From Caldilineaceae bacterium (GTDB lineage: Bacteria > Chloroflexota > Anaerolineae > Caldilineales > Caldilineaceae), in assembly GCA_020634755.1 (NCBI GenBank), contig JACKBC010000014.1, positions 1 through 64,000 on the forward strand: a stretch of DNA of 64,000 nucleotides. The letters run 5' to 3'. Positions 63,504-64,000 of the stretch are shown in pieces. Under the pieces are notes generated by a model that saw nothing but the letters and a program-made list of their open reading frames with translations, was not told where the DNA came from and made no database searches. Each line of letters starts with the position of its first letter. The stretch's first letter is position 1. A program made the position numbers and the translations under genes.

Positions 63504-64000
<497 letters not shown>

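Overview
The window looks like a chromosomal segment of an environmental Chloroflexota (Anaerolineae/Caldilineae-like) bacterium. This is an inference from style. The lipoproteins carry long Ala/Glu or Thr/Pro linkers, there are giant CARDB-repeat surface proteins and a decaprenyl-phosphate phosphoribosyltransferase-like UbiA enzyme, GTG and TTG starts are frequent, and short palindromic repeats litter the intergenic DNA. No rRNA, tRNA, CRISPR array or transposase gene was recognised.

Layout, left half. From 0.4 to 4.5 kb are a branched-chain-amino-acid-type binding lipoprotein and a sulfatase coupled to a sarcosine/N-methyltryptophan oxidase-like flavoenzyme. From 4.6 to 5.8 kb are an XRE regulator without a toxin and an SDR oxidoreductase. 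From 5.9 to 13.5 kb is a complete Liv-type uptake system (livF, livG, livM, livH) with two upstream binding lipoproteins. From 14.5 to 17.6 kb an orphan glycine-betaine-type binding lipoprotein converges on phnX-phnW, the 2-aminoethylphosphonate degradation pair. From 18 to 21.8 kb are an unpaired ABC exporter half and a membrane-tethered J-domain protein. A 2596-residue secreted subtilase with 15 CARDB repeats fills 22.7-30.5 kb.

A small accessory patch at 30.5-32.7 kb holds an MNT nucleotidyltransferase, a frameshifted HEPN partner and an AT-rich membrane TPR protein. It sits between the true end of the subtilase gene and a duplicated copy of that end.

Layout, right half: a phosphopentomutase/iPGM-superfamily enzyme, a two-component system, a repeat-bearing membrane protein, a MarR-controlled heterodimeric ABC exporter (37-41.6 kb), a degenerate metallo-beta-lactamase-fold protein with an RNase H-like protein, a GT-C-like membrane protein, a one-carbon pair (fchA-folD) whose FolD lacks its cyclohydrolase residues, divergent lon, a PHP+AlbA-like protein, the UbiA enzyme, a cysteine-cluster protein with a nucleotide-pyrophosphatase-like enzyme, a PhnP-like hydrolase, a large secreted GEVED/cupredoxin-like protein, and a ROK kinase (cut by the window end) with a CocE-type hydrolase.

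The most unusual layer is non-coding. It includes a five-copy 48-bp hairpin array, a cluster of an 11-bp near-palindrome, three unrelated arrays that share a 15-bp period, MITE-like elements with ACTTACGC ends, and two further dispersed repeats, several recurring tens of kilobases apart.
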